NCBI GenBank assembly: GCA_020630355.1 | Contig: JAHDBO010000011.1 | Coordinates: 1 to 17,788 of the forward strand | Direction of reading: 5' to 3' | DNA: 17,788 nucleotides | Origin: Saprospiraceae bacterium | Lineage (GTDB): Bacteria > Bacteroidota > Bacteroidia > Chitinophagales > Saprospiraceae | Shown: piece by piece, positions 7,514-14,204 of the stretch | How positions within the stretch are numbered: the stretch's first letter is position 1 | How the letters are laid out: each line of letters starts with the position of its first letter | Notes under the pieces: model-generated | Databases searched by the model: none | Seen by the model: only the letters and a program-made list of their open reading frames with translations | What the model was told of the DNA's origin: nothing | Made by a program: the position numbers and the translations under genes

Positions 7514-8017
7514 ATGTCTGAACAAAAAGAACTCAAAATCCCATTTGAGGATTTTCTGAATAGATTCCCAGAAATAGAATTGCCCATAGCCCTTTTAGAG
7601 GACACGCATCATACCTTCAGTAAAGAAAATGAACCATTGCCCATTCCGATGATCGGCGCATTTTTGTCGGATATAGAAGGGGAGGAGCTGGATGAGTTTT
7701 CGGAAATAGTGCCTTGTTTCAGAATACCGGCTACCCATGATTTTCATGCTATTGTCTATTGGAAGGCAGGGCTTTTGAATTATGAATATGTGATGGTTTC
7801 TTTTGAGAAAGATGGGACAATGATTGATAAAAGAATCATTGGTGGAACTAAAATAAAGGATGGGCTGTTGTATCAGTCAGTTACAACTATAGAAGATGAT
7901 TGGTTGATGTATATAGTAGAAGGTGCTTCCAAGCCTGATGGAAGCCAATTCAATCCAGAAGGCAGTAATGCTAGAAACGTGGAACTTCTTGCCACTGGTA
8001 AAATTATAGACATATAA
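7514..8017 (+). CDS. Unrecognised conserved-looking protein of the GrpE-like cassette
   Basis: I do not assign this 167-residue protein to a named family. It has no signal peptide or membrane helix, is acidic overall, and appears to be mostly beta-strand after residue 65. Striking blocks are PCFRIPATHDFHAIVYWKAG (67-86), then LLNYEYVMVSFEKDG (87-101), MIDKRIIGGT (103-112) and IEDDWLMYIVEG (126-137). The Cys-Phe-Arg-Ile-Pro and Trp-Lys-Ala-Gly segments look like conserved motifs of a Bacteroidota-specific family. It follows the GrpE-like gene by 9 bp and very likely shares its transcript. The start ATG follows aattc with no Shine-Dalgarno, suggesting coupling or a weak-SD start. No function can be offered. 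Confidence 0.75.
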   Translation: MSEQKELKIPFEDFLNRFPEIELPIALLEDTHHTFSKENEPLPIPMIGAFLSDIEGEELDEFSEIVPCFRIPATHDFHAIVYWKAGLLNYEYVMVSFEKDGTMIDKRIIGGTKIKDGLLYQSVTTIEDDWLMYIVEGASKPDGSQFNPEGSNARNVELLATGKIIDI

Positions 8018-8166
8018 AGACCATTAAAACAAAAACCAAGTTCCGAGACTTTTATTGATGTCAATCGTCTAAAAAAAAGATTGATGCGCTAAATTATTAT
8101 CAATTTATTTTCCTTTCCTGCTCCTCTCCTCTATCAACAACTTTAATATAATTTTCAAAAAGAAAC

Positions 8167-10326
8167 ATGAGAAAAAAGAAAAACAAACTAGGCAGTTCTG
8201 CCAAAGATTTGAAAAAAGAAATCATCAAATTTTATAAAAGCCATCCTAGAAAAAGATTAAACTCAAAACAGCTTTCAAAAAAAATAAATATCAATAAGAG
8301 CGTGGATGCTTTTTATCATGCGCTAGAAGAATTGACGAAAGAAAAGAAACTCTTAAAAACAGAAGACCACCGTTATCGCCTCAATAAATTTGCTTTTGAA
8401 AAAGTCGATAATGAAACTTATACAGGCACGGTAGACATGACTAGGCAGGGAGCTGCTTACATTGTTACGGGCGAAGACGACATGGAAGATATCTTCGTCT
8501 CTTCTCGTAATCTCAACTCTGCTTTAGATGGAGATAAGGTAGAAGTTATGGTGACTTTTAGTAGAGGCAAAAAACTAGAAGGTGTGATTACTAGGGTCGT
8601 CACTAGAGCGACAGAGCACTTTATCGGTACGATCAGGGTTTCTAAAAAGTATGCTTTTGTGATTCCCGATAATCCCAATATGCCCGTTGATGTTTTTGTA
8701 CCACTACCCGAAACCAAGAAGGCAAAAGATGGTGAAAAGGTATTGGTCAAAATAGTAGAATGGAGTAAAAATAGCAATAAGAGCCCCGTGGGGCGTGTGA
8801 TGTCTGTTTTTGGTATGGAAGCAGGAAGTGATTTGGAGATGAAGTCTATTTTGGTAAATAATGGATTCAATTTAGAATTTCCTCTTGCAGTCATGGCACA
8901 AGCCCAAAAACTACAAACAGCAATCACCGAAAACGAAATAGGTGAGCGCCGGGATATGCGGCAGATACTCACCTTTACGATCGACCCTGATACGGCGAAA
9001 GATTTTGACGACGCACTTTCTTTGCAATATTTTGAAGACGGGAAATATGAGGTCGGGATTCATATTGCGGACGTAAGTCATTACGTCGCCGCTGGTTCTG
9101 CCATAGACGAAGAAGCTAGAAAACGTTCCACTTCGGTTTATTTGGTAGATAGGGTGTTGCCCATGCTTCCTGAGCAGTTATCAAATGAACTATGCTCTTT
9201 GCGTCCCAATGAGGATAAATTGACCTTTTCCGCAGTATTTACATTTGACGAAAAGGATGAAATTACGAGTCGTTGGTTTGGAAGAACGGTGACACATTCG
9301 GACAGGCGATTTACCTACGAGGAAGCACAAACGGTACTAGAGACTGGGGAGGGAGACCATGCTGCTGAACTGAAGAAACTAAACGAACTGGCCTATAAGT
9401 TAAGAGATAAACGCTATGAGCACGGTGCGATTTCGTTTGAATCGGAGGAAGTTAAATTCAAACTCAATGAAGCAGGTGAGCCAATCGATGTCTATGTGAA
9501 AGAGCGGAAGGACGCACACATGTTGGTTGAGGATTTTATGCTTTTAGCGAATAGGGAAGTCGCCACTTTCATTCATAAAAAAGGCAAAAAAAATAATACC
9601 GAAATACCGTTTGTTTATCGTATTCATGATACTCCTGACCCTGAAAAATTGGCAGATTTTGCCCGTTTTGCGGCCGAGTTAGGACACAAGATGAATTTTA
9701 ATACGCCTGAGGAGATTGCCAAGTCCTTTAATGAATTGAGCGCACTCAAGAAAGAAAAACCAGAGCTTAAAATGCTAGAACCTCTAGCAATTAGAAGTAT
9801 GGCAAAGGCGGTTTACAGTACTCAAAACATAGGGCATTACGGTCTAGGTTTTGAGTTTTATGCTCATTTCACTTCGCCTATACGCCGATATGCTGATGTG
9901 TTGGTGCATCGTATTTTATTCAAAAACCTGACAGACCTTGTACGGGTTAATAAAGAAAAACTGGAAGAAAAATGCCAACATATTTCCCTGCAGGAACGTC
10001 GGGCGATGACTGCTGAGCGAGAGTCGATACGCTATAAACAAGTAGAATATCTAAAAAATCAAGTAGGCAATACTTTTGATGGTGTTATTTCGGGGATGTT
10101 GGATAGAGGTTTGTTTATAGAATTGAGCGGTAGCCGTTGTGAAGGAATGGTAAGTTTTGAACTTTTTGACGAGCCAGTAATCGTTGAAGACAATCGACTA
10201 AAAGCTAAAGGACGCCACTCCGGAACGGAATATAAGATGGGGGATAAAGTACGGGTGGTCATTTTGAGTGCCGACTTATCCAGACGGAGAATTGAAATGA
10301 ATTTGGTAGAAGGAGAAGAGGGGTAG
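8167..10326 (+). CDS. rnr: Ribonuclease R
   Basis: The product is a 719-residue 3'-to-5' exoribonuclease of the RNase II/RNB superfamily, which degrades structured RNA and defective tRNA/rRNA. Domains in order are an N-terminal helix-turn-helix-like segment (about 15-75), two cold-shock/OB domains (about 82-145 and 150-212), the RNB catalytic domain (about 262-590) and a C-terminal S1 domain (about 634-714). The catalytic acidic motif TIDPDTAKDFDDAL (271-284) supplies the metal-binding aspartates, and HFTSPIRRYAD (567-577) is the signature of the domain end. The long lysine-rich tail of E. coli RNase R is absent; basic residues are instead at the N-terminus (MRKKKNK). It starts 149 bp after the unknown gene and converges with the NfeD-like gene four bases after its stop. 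Confidence 0.96.
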   Translation: MRKKKNKLGSSAKDLKKEIIKFYKSHPRKRLNSKQLSKKININKSVDAFYHALEELTKEKKLLKTEDHRYRLNKFAFEKVDNETYTGTVDMTRQGAAYIVTGEDDMEDIFVSSRNLNSALDGDKVEVMVTFSRGKKLEGVITRVVTRATEHFIGTIRVSKKYAFVIPDNPNMPVDVFVPLPETKKAKDGEKVLVKIVEWSKNSNKSPVGRVMSVFGMEAGSDLEMKSILVNNGFNLEFPLAVMAQAQKLQTAITENEIGERRDMRQILTFTIDPDTAKDFDDALSLQYFEDGKYEVGIHIADVSHYVAAGSAIDEEARKRSTSVYLVDRVLPMLPEQLSNELCSLRPNEDKLTFSAVFTFDEKDEITSRWFGRTVTHSDRRFTYEEAQTVLETGEGDHAAELKKLNELAYKLRDKRYEHGAISFESEEVKFKLNEAGEPIDVYVKERKDAHMLVEDFMLLANREVATFIHKKGKKNNTEIPFVYRIHDTPDPEKLADFARFAAELGHKMNFNTPEEIAKSFNELSALKKEKPELKMLEPLAIRSMAKAVYSTQNIGHYGLGFEFYAHFTSPIRRYADVLVHRILFKNLTDLVRVNKEKLEEKCQHISLQERRAMTAERESIRYKQVEYLKNQVGNTFDGVISGMLDRGLFIELSGSRCEGMVSFELFDEPVIVEDNRLKAKGRHSGTEYKMGDKVRVVILSADLSRRRIEMNLVEGEEG

Positions 10327-10330
10327 TTTT

Positions 10331-10939
10331 TTACTCCAAGTATTTTTCAACAGGTTCTACTACCAAAGTATTGTCTTCTAATATGTCGATTACTCTGATA
10401 TTGGCACCTGTTGGAATTTCTTTCCCTTCCGTTATCGCATCTAGTTCCCGTAAGGAGCCGTTGATACTCACTTGGATTTTTCCTTGGCCTGTTTTTGCTG
10501 GAGGGATAGATAAATAGACTTCTCCTGTGGAGTAGATGGCATCTTGTACTTGTACGGTACCATCTTCCTGCAAATGAGAGAACAAGTACATCATATATGC
10601 AACAACGAACATAGCAGATAAACCTGCTCCTGAACCAATCAAGGTGGCCAACCAAGCAGAACCGCCCGAATTGAGCACACCAACGCCTGCCCAACCAAAG
10701 AAAGTGAAAAAAGCAATGAAACTCCTTACCGACAAGATAGTAAAGTCGGCATCCAAACTATAATCGCTGCTCAAATCAGCATCGGTATCAAAGTCGAGGT
10801 CGCCTTCGAAGTCAAAACCAACGAGGCTAAGGACAAATTGTATAATAAAAAGGACACTGAAAATAATGGAAATCCCCCAAAAAATCTGCTCGACGTTGGT
10901 TAGGGCACTCCACCATTCTCCTATAAATAAATTCACCAT
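10331..10939 (-). CDS. NfeD/YuaF-like membrane protein with C-terminal OB fold
   Basis: I chose the ATG at 10939 (MVNLFIGEWWSALT), which gives 202 residues and a start close to the first TM helix; an in-frame ATG at 10978 would add 13 residues and cannot be excluded. The order is TM1 (about 19-41), an Asp-rich stretch (43-66, GDLDFDTDAD), two further TM helices (about 72-90 and 95-120) and a soluble beta-rich domain (127-195) with TGEVYLSIPP, GKIQVSINGSLREL and NTLVVEPV. The last part resembles the OB domain of NfeD/YuaF/YqiJ proteins. These usually sit next to a flotillin gene and act in membrane microdomains; no flotillin is in this window. Only four bases separate it from the rnr stop, with no terminator between the convergent genes. 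Confidence 0.8.
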   Translation of the reverse strand: MVNLFIGEWWSALTNVEQIFWGISIIFSVLFIIQFVLSLVGFDFEGDLDFDTDADLSSDYSLDADFTILSVRSFIAFFTFFGWAGVGVLNSGGSAWLATLIGSGAGLSAMFVVAYMMYLFSHLQEDGTVQVQDAIYSTGEVYLSIPPAKTGQGKIQVSINGSLRELDAITEGKEIPTGANIRVIDILEDNTLVVEPVEKYLE

Positions 10940-10991
10940 AAAGCGGTCGTATGGGATTAAGTAACGATAAAAAAACAACCTTTCTGTTTTA

Positions 10992-11090
10992 TGGCTGTCA
11001 AATTTGTCTTGATACTTCGTTGAAAATACTCGCCATAGCTAGGCTATGCCTGCGTTTTTCGCCTTGTCTCAAAACAAATTTCCCTTGCCA
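10992..11090. repeat. Long imperfect hairpin repeat, family 2, copy 2
   Basis: The left arm 10992-11039 and right arm 11043-11090 are imperfect complements: outer tggc/gcca, then caaatttg/caaattt, a middle ttga.ac/gtctcaa block, and the inner catagc/gctatg around the centre tag. It lies in the spacer between the NfeD-like start and prs and resembles the hairpin at 6193-6298 in its inner part. From memory, similar words (cttcgttgaaaatactcgc) recur in Bacteroidota intergenic DNA. Confidence 0.6.
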
Positions 11091-11421
11091 AAATCGAAAC
11101 GTTATTATTTCATCGTTACTAAGTTTTAAATAATTGCGCTTGTGTAGCGTTTATTTGTTAAACAAAAGTATAAATAATTTTGCGCTTCGGTCATTCAGTA
11201 ATTAGATGTAATAAAAGGAATATCCCATTAATCCACCTAGTTATTTAGACCAAAGGCGCTTTTTGTAAGAAAAAAGCGACACCCTTTTTCTTTTAAAAAA
11301 AAGGGGAAGATTTTTTCCACAGACTGTGCATAAGTTTCATCATCCTTTTTTGTGATGCCTTTTTATAATGAAAGGTCTATTTACTACTTTTGCCTATCCA
11401 ATCATTTTACAAGTCTAAACG
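11091..11421. other. AT-rich leader region upstream of prs
   Basis: No gene is seen here. The stretch holds two small hairpins with T-rich arms, cgcttttt/aaaaagcg (11257-11264 with 11271-11278) and cccttttt/aaaaaggg (11282-11289 with 11298-11305). The second is followed by a short T-run (attttttcc). Both lie upstream of the likely prs -7 element, so they would stop transcription entering from the left rather than control prs itself. An open reading frame at 10951-11133 is not credible, because it runs through the hairpin repeat. Confidence 0.5.
11385..11392 (+). promoter_or_regulatory. Probable -7 element of the prs promoter
   Basis: TACTTTTG matches the Bacteroidota -7 consensus TAnnTTTG and lies 30 bases upstream of the prs ATG. 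No convincing TTTG -33 box is found at the usual 17-23 base spacing, so the call rests on the -7 element and its position. Confidence 0.5.
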
Positions 11422-12360
11422 ATGTCTGAAGTTAAAATTTTTGCAGGAGAAAGTTCCAAATACTTGGGTGAAAAAATCGTAGATTACTACGGTCAGGACT
11501 TAGGGAAAATGGATTTGCACCGCTTTAGTGATGGCGAGATTTCTGTGGTGATAGAAGAATCCGTTCGTGGTGCCTATACTTTTTTTGTACAATCGACCAC
11601 TGCCCCATCAGATAATTTGATGGAATTGTTGATATGCATTGACGCCGCTCGAAGGGCATCCGCTGGCTACATTACGGCTGTAATTCCTTACTTTGGATAT
11701 GCTCGGCAGGATAGGAAGCATAAACCCAGGGTCGCTATTACTGCGAAATTGGTGGCGAACTTGATCGAAGCTGCTGGGGCTAATCGCATTATGACGATGG
11801 ATTTCCATGCCGACCAGTTGCAAGGGTTTTTTGATATTCCCGTAGATCACCTGCGTTCAGAGGCGATATATATTCCTTATTTGGAAAAGCAAGACTTGTC
11901 CAATACCATTTTTGCATCCCCGGATGTAGGTGGTGTCAAAAGAGCTAGAACTTATGCCAAGCATTTTGGGCGACCGCTAGTGATTTGTGATAAGTATAGG
12001 AAAAAGGCTAATGAAATCGCTGGAATGACAGTGATTGGAGACGTGAAAGGTGCGGATGTCATTCTGGTGGATGATCTAGCAGATACAGCAGGTACGCTAT
12101 GTCGGGCAGCCGAGGCACTAGTTGACAAAGGTGCTAAAAGTGTACGTGCGATGTGTACGCATCCTGTTTTATCAGGGAATGCCTATGACAATATTGCCAA
12201 GTCAAAGCTTAAAGAATTGATTGTATGTGATACGATTCCTTTGACTCAAAAAGCCTCTAAAATCAAAGTGCTTTCTACTGCCAAATTATTCTCTAGGGCT
12301 ATCCGTAATACACACGAGCACCGTTCCATCACGGCATTGTTTGTCAATGAACAAGAATAA
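11422..12360 (+). CDS. prs: Ribose-phosphate pyrophosphokinase (PRPP synthetase)
   Basis: This enzyme transfers pyrophosphate from ATP to ribose 5-phosphate, giving PRPP for purine, pyrimidine, NAD, histidine and tryptophan synthesis. The 312-residue length is standard. Visible signatures are KIFAGESS at the N-terminus, RFSDGE (35-40), the ATP flexible loop YARQDRKHKPR (93-103), MTMDFHADQLQGFF (124-137) with the metal-binding His, DKYRKKAN (190-197) and the PRPP loop VDDLADTAGT (216-225). The loop is one residue shorter than in E. coli (RKHKPRVAI against RRVRSARVPI), and the PRPP loop reads DLADTAGT rather than DMIDTAGT. A MITE-like repeat begins directly after the stop. A TAnnTTTG promoter element lies 30 bp upstream. 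Confidence 0.97.
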   Translation: MSEVKIFAGESSKYLGEKIVDYYGQDLGKMDLHRFSDGEISVVIEESVRGAYTFFVQSTTAPSDNLMELLICIDAARRASAGYITAVIPYFGYARQDRKHKPRVAITAKLVANLIEAAGANRIMTMDFHADQLQGFFDIPVDHLRSEAIYIPYLEKQDLSNTIFASPDVGGVKRARTYAKHFGRPLVICDKYRKKANEIAGMTVIGDVKGADVILVDDLADTAGTLCRAAEALVDKGAKSVRAMCTHPVLSGNAYDNIAKSKLKELIVCDTIPLTQKASKIKVLSTAKLFSRAIRNTHEHRSITALFVNEQE

Positions 12361-12362
12361 AA

Positions 12363-12473
12363 TAGACATTATTCTATTTTCGATTTTGGTAAAAACAGTA
12401 GGCTATAAAAGAATGATTTTCAATCTAATATCTAAAGACTAATTACTAATATCTGATTTTAGAATAAAATCTA
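12363..12473 (-). repeat. MITE-like intergenic repeat, copy B
   Basis: This is the reverse complement of copy A (5925-6036) with about four mismatches over ~111 bp, in opposite orientation. It begins two bases after the prs stop codon, at tagacattattc, and ends at ttagaataaaatcta followed by ata. The terminal TA and the inverted ends agree with copy A. Confidence 0.85.
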
Positions 12474-12501
12474 ATATAGTATCTCAGAATATTAATTACT
12501 T

Positions 12502-12536
12502 TTTGACTGGGATTTTTGTAAAAAAAATTATCTTTG
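12502..12536 (+). promoter_or_regulatory. Bacteroidota-type promoter of rplY
   Basis: A -33 box TTTG at 12502-12505 and a -7 box TATCTTTG at 12529-12536 match the Bacteroidota primary-sigma consensus (TTTG / TAnnTTTG). The spacing of 23 bases is at the long end of what is accepted. The sequence after the -7 box, cactcc, gives a probable start near 12543 and a leader of about 85 bases before the rplY ATG. Confidence 0.65.
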
Positions 12537-12540
12537 CACT

Positions 12541-12594
12541 CCAATTTGAAATTGGTTATGCGAGCAAAGTTTAAAAATACCAATTCAAATAGGT
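12541..12594 (+). promoter_or_regulatory. Palindromes in the rplY leader
   Basis: ccaatttgaaattgg (12541-12555) is a perfect palindrome with 7-base arms around one base, and a degenerate second copy (ccaattcaaatagg) lies at 12580-12593. Both fall in the predicted untranslated leader or at the start point. Possible roles are a repressor operator at the +1 region or a short RNA hairpin; no known binding site is recognised. Confidence 0.4.
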
Positions 12595-12628
12595 TTGATT
12601 CAAAATTTATTTCTCAAATTATACGGAG

Positions 12629-13216
12629 ATGCAAGCAGTAGCAATTCAAGGAAACAAGAGAGAAGGAACTGGTAAAAAAGCCACTAAGGCAGTAAGAAAA
12701 GAAGGACAGGTGCCATGTGTGATTTATGGTGGTGAAGATGTGGTATACTTTAGCCAAACAGAATTGGCTTTCAGGGATGTCGTTTATACGCCTGATTTCA
12801 AATTAGCAGAAATCAATATTGATGGGAATACCTATAAGTGTATTCTAAAGGACATCCAATTCCATCCCGTTACTGACAGGGTTTTACACATTGACTTTCT
12901 GGAATTGATTCCAGGTCAAGCAGTGAAGGCAGAAGTTCCAATTCGCTGTGTTGGTGTTTCCCCAGGTGTGAAACTAGGAGGTAAGTTGATTCAGGATTTG
13001 CGTAGAGCGAAAATCAAAACAACTCCTGAAGCATTGGTCGATTCTTTGTCTGTTGATATTTCAGGCCTTGACCTAGGACAGTCTGTCAGGGTAAGAGACA
13101 TTGCTGTGCCAGAAGGGGTAGAGTTGATGAATGCACAAGCTATTCCAGTAGCAACTGTCGAAATCCCTCGTGCTCTTCGTTCTGCTGCTTCAAAAGCTGA
13201 AAAGGAAGCAAAATAA
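12629..13216 (+). CDS. rplY: Large-subunit ribosomal protein bL25 (CTC/TL5 type)
   Basis: This 195-residue protein has the two-domain CTC/TL5 architecture rather than the short E. coli L25. The N-terminal 5S rRNA-binding beta-barrel (about 1-92) carries REGTGKKATKAVRKEGQVPC, VIYGG and HPVTDRVLHIDFLEL. The C-terminal TL5 domain (about 96-180) contains VPIRCVGVSPGVKLGG and LRRAKIKTTPEALVDSLSVD. A short Lys/Ala-rich tail follows. It binds 5S rRNA in the 50S subunit. The ATG directly follows GGAG (cggagatg), too close for a normal Shine-Dalgarno, consistent with weak-SD initiation. It has its own promoter, separated from prs by the repeat, and ends at a strong bidirectional terminator. Confidence 0.96.
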   Translation: MQAVAIQGNKREGTGKKATKAVRKEGQVPCVIYGGEDVVYFSQTELAFRDVVYTPDFKLAEINIDGNTYKCILKDIQFHPVTDRVLHIDFLELIPGQAVKAEVPIRCVGVSPGVKLGGKLIQDLRRAKIKTTPEALVDSLSVDISGLDLGQSVRVRDIAVPEGVELMNAQAIPVATVEIPRALRSAASKAEKEAK

Positions 13217-13239
13217 AATTAGTCAACTTACATATTCAA

Positions 13240-13275
13240 AAAAAGGCTTCGAGTATTTTTGCTCGAAGCCTTTTT
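13240..13275. terminator. Bidirectional intrinsic terminator between rplY and the DUF547 gene
   Basis: The arms aaaaaggcttcgag (13240-13253) and ctcgaagccttttt (13262-13275) are perfect 14-base complements around an 8-base loop. T-runs follow on both strands, because the stem ends in A/T pairs and is continued by gttttt on the plus strand. It sits between convergent stops and can serve both genes. Confidence 0.93.
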
Positions 13276-13300
13276 GTTTTTGTCTAGACAGGATTGGATG

Positions 13301-14080
13301 TTATTTGGGTTTATTAGCGACCTCATTTAGGTTCCAGTCATAGTCCACATATTCAATATCGGCATTTGCTTCAATTTGAACTTCTGAAAACTTGTTGAGA
13401 TATTCTATCAGAGTCCCTTCTTTTTTGAAATCCGTTCCGTACCAAGAAAAAATCTTGGAAAGGCGCAATTTTTTTGGCTCGACAGTAGGGTTGCGGAATC
13501 GGTCACTCAGGAATTTTCTTGCCTGTAAATCTAGTTGCTTGTTTAATTTGGCAGCGGTGTAAGCTTCGTTAAGTAGTGTTGGGCAAGAGACGGAAGCACA
13601 GTTGACGGCAAAATGGATACGGGCGTCATTGAATTTTGGTCGGATAATACCGTGTTCTATATTATTCAAATCATATTCTTCCCCCTCTATTTTTATAAAC
13701 TTGATGTCCCAGACGGTATTGACAAAAGGAATCCCATTTTTAATATCCTTGATGCTTTGAACAGGGTAGTTATCTAGGATGAGTTTCACCGTAAAAGCAT
13801 TATAGGCATTAATCCAGTAGGCCAAGCGCTCGTCTCTCGTCCAGTTGTCCTTATTGGGGTGGTTTTTTTGTAGCAGTTCTAGATACTTATCTAATCGTTC
13901 TTTTTCTGATTGAAATCCTTTATAATCTACCCAGCCATCAGGGGATACATGCTTTTGTAAAAGCGAATCCCAAATCGTATGATTGATAGGTTGAGCGTTA
14001 GAGTCCACATCTTGAATTTTACAACTATGGCTCAGGCTGATGGTTAAAGAAAATAGTAGAATGTACTTGAGATGACGCAT
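13301..14080 (-). CDS. DUF547 lipoprotein
   Basis: The 259-residue product starts with a signal peptide MRHLKYILLFSLTISLSHSC, and Cys20 is a likely lipidation site, although the lipobox (S-H-S-C) is loose. The DUF547 domain follows (about 60-200), with its conserved RLAYWINAYNAFTVKLILDN segment near residues 85-104 and a His/Cys-containing HFAVNCASVSCP at 156-167. These invariant Cys and Asn residues are family hallmarks, and DUF547 shows distant similarity to papain/transglutaminase-like folds; activity is not established. It would sit in the periplasm, attached to a membrane. The gene converges on rplY at a shared terminator and is separated from the upstream barrel gene by an intrinsic terminator, so it probably has its own promoter. 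Confidence 0.88.
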   Translation of the reverse strand: MRHLKYILLFSLTISLSHSCKIQDVDSNAQPINHTIWDSLLQKHVSPDGWVDYKGFQSEKERLDKYLELLQKNHPNKDNWTRDERLAYWINAYNAFTVKLILDNYPVQSIKDIKNGIPFVNTVWDIKFIKIEGEEYDLNNIEHGIIRPKFNDARIHFAVNCASVSCPTLLNEAYTAAKLNKQLDLQARKFLSDRFRNPTVEPKKLRLSKIFSWYGTDFKKEGTLIEYLNKFSEVQIEANADIEYVDYDWNLNEVANKPK

Positions 14081-14139
14081 ATTTTTTTTATTAGTAAGAT
14101 AAGGGTGTTTTGAGTGTCTAGTCTGTCTTAATGAAGACG

Positions 14140-14168
14140 AAAAAAGGCTGTTCTTTATGGGAACAGCC
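14140..14168 (-). terminator. Intrinsic terminator of the sigma/anti-sigma-barrel operon
   Basis: On the minus strand, ggctgttc (14168-14161) pairs with gaacagcc (14153-14146) around 7 bases and is followed by a run of six T (complement of 14140-14145). It lies 37 bp past the stop of the barrel gene, which ends at 14205. Confidence 0.9.
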
Positions 14169-14204
14169 TATCCTTATATAGATGTGTATAAATGGTATTC
14201 AAAG

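Noticed and set aside
8018..8166. Terminator between the cassette and rnr
   Set aside because: Only a weak 6-base inverted repeat (tcaatc/gattga) around an A-run is visible and no T-tract follows, so readthrough into rnr remains possible.
8457..8972. 171-codon open frame antisense to rnr
   Set aside because: It lies wholly within the OB-domain part of rnr and has the Ser/Thr/Leu-rich composition of an antisense shadow.
10951..11133. 60-codon plus-strand open frame upstream of prs
   Set aside because: It runs straight through the imperfect hairpin repeat 10992-11090, and its product shows no domain or signal.
11257..11306. Two T-rich hairpins upstream of prs as an attenuator
   Set aside because: The likely prs promoter element (11385-11392) is downstream of both, so they would not be in the prs leader; low-complexity A/T runs also form such arms easily.
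11422..12360. The altered PRPP loop (DLADTAGT) and shorter flexible loop of Prs as a sign of a non-canonical enzyme
   Set aside because: All catalytic signatures are present, and such variation is, to my knowledge, normal for Bacteroidota Prs proteins.
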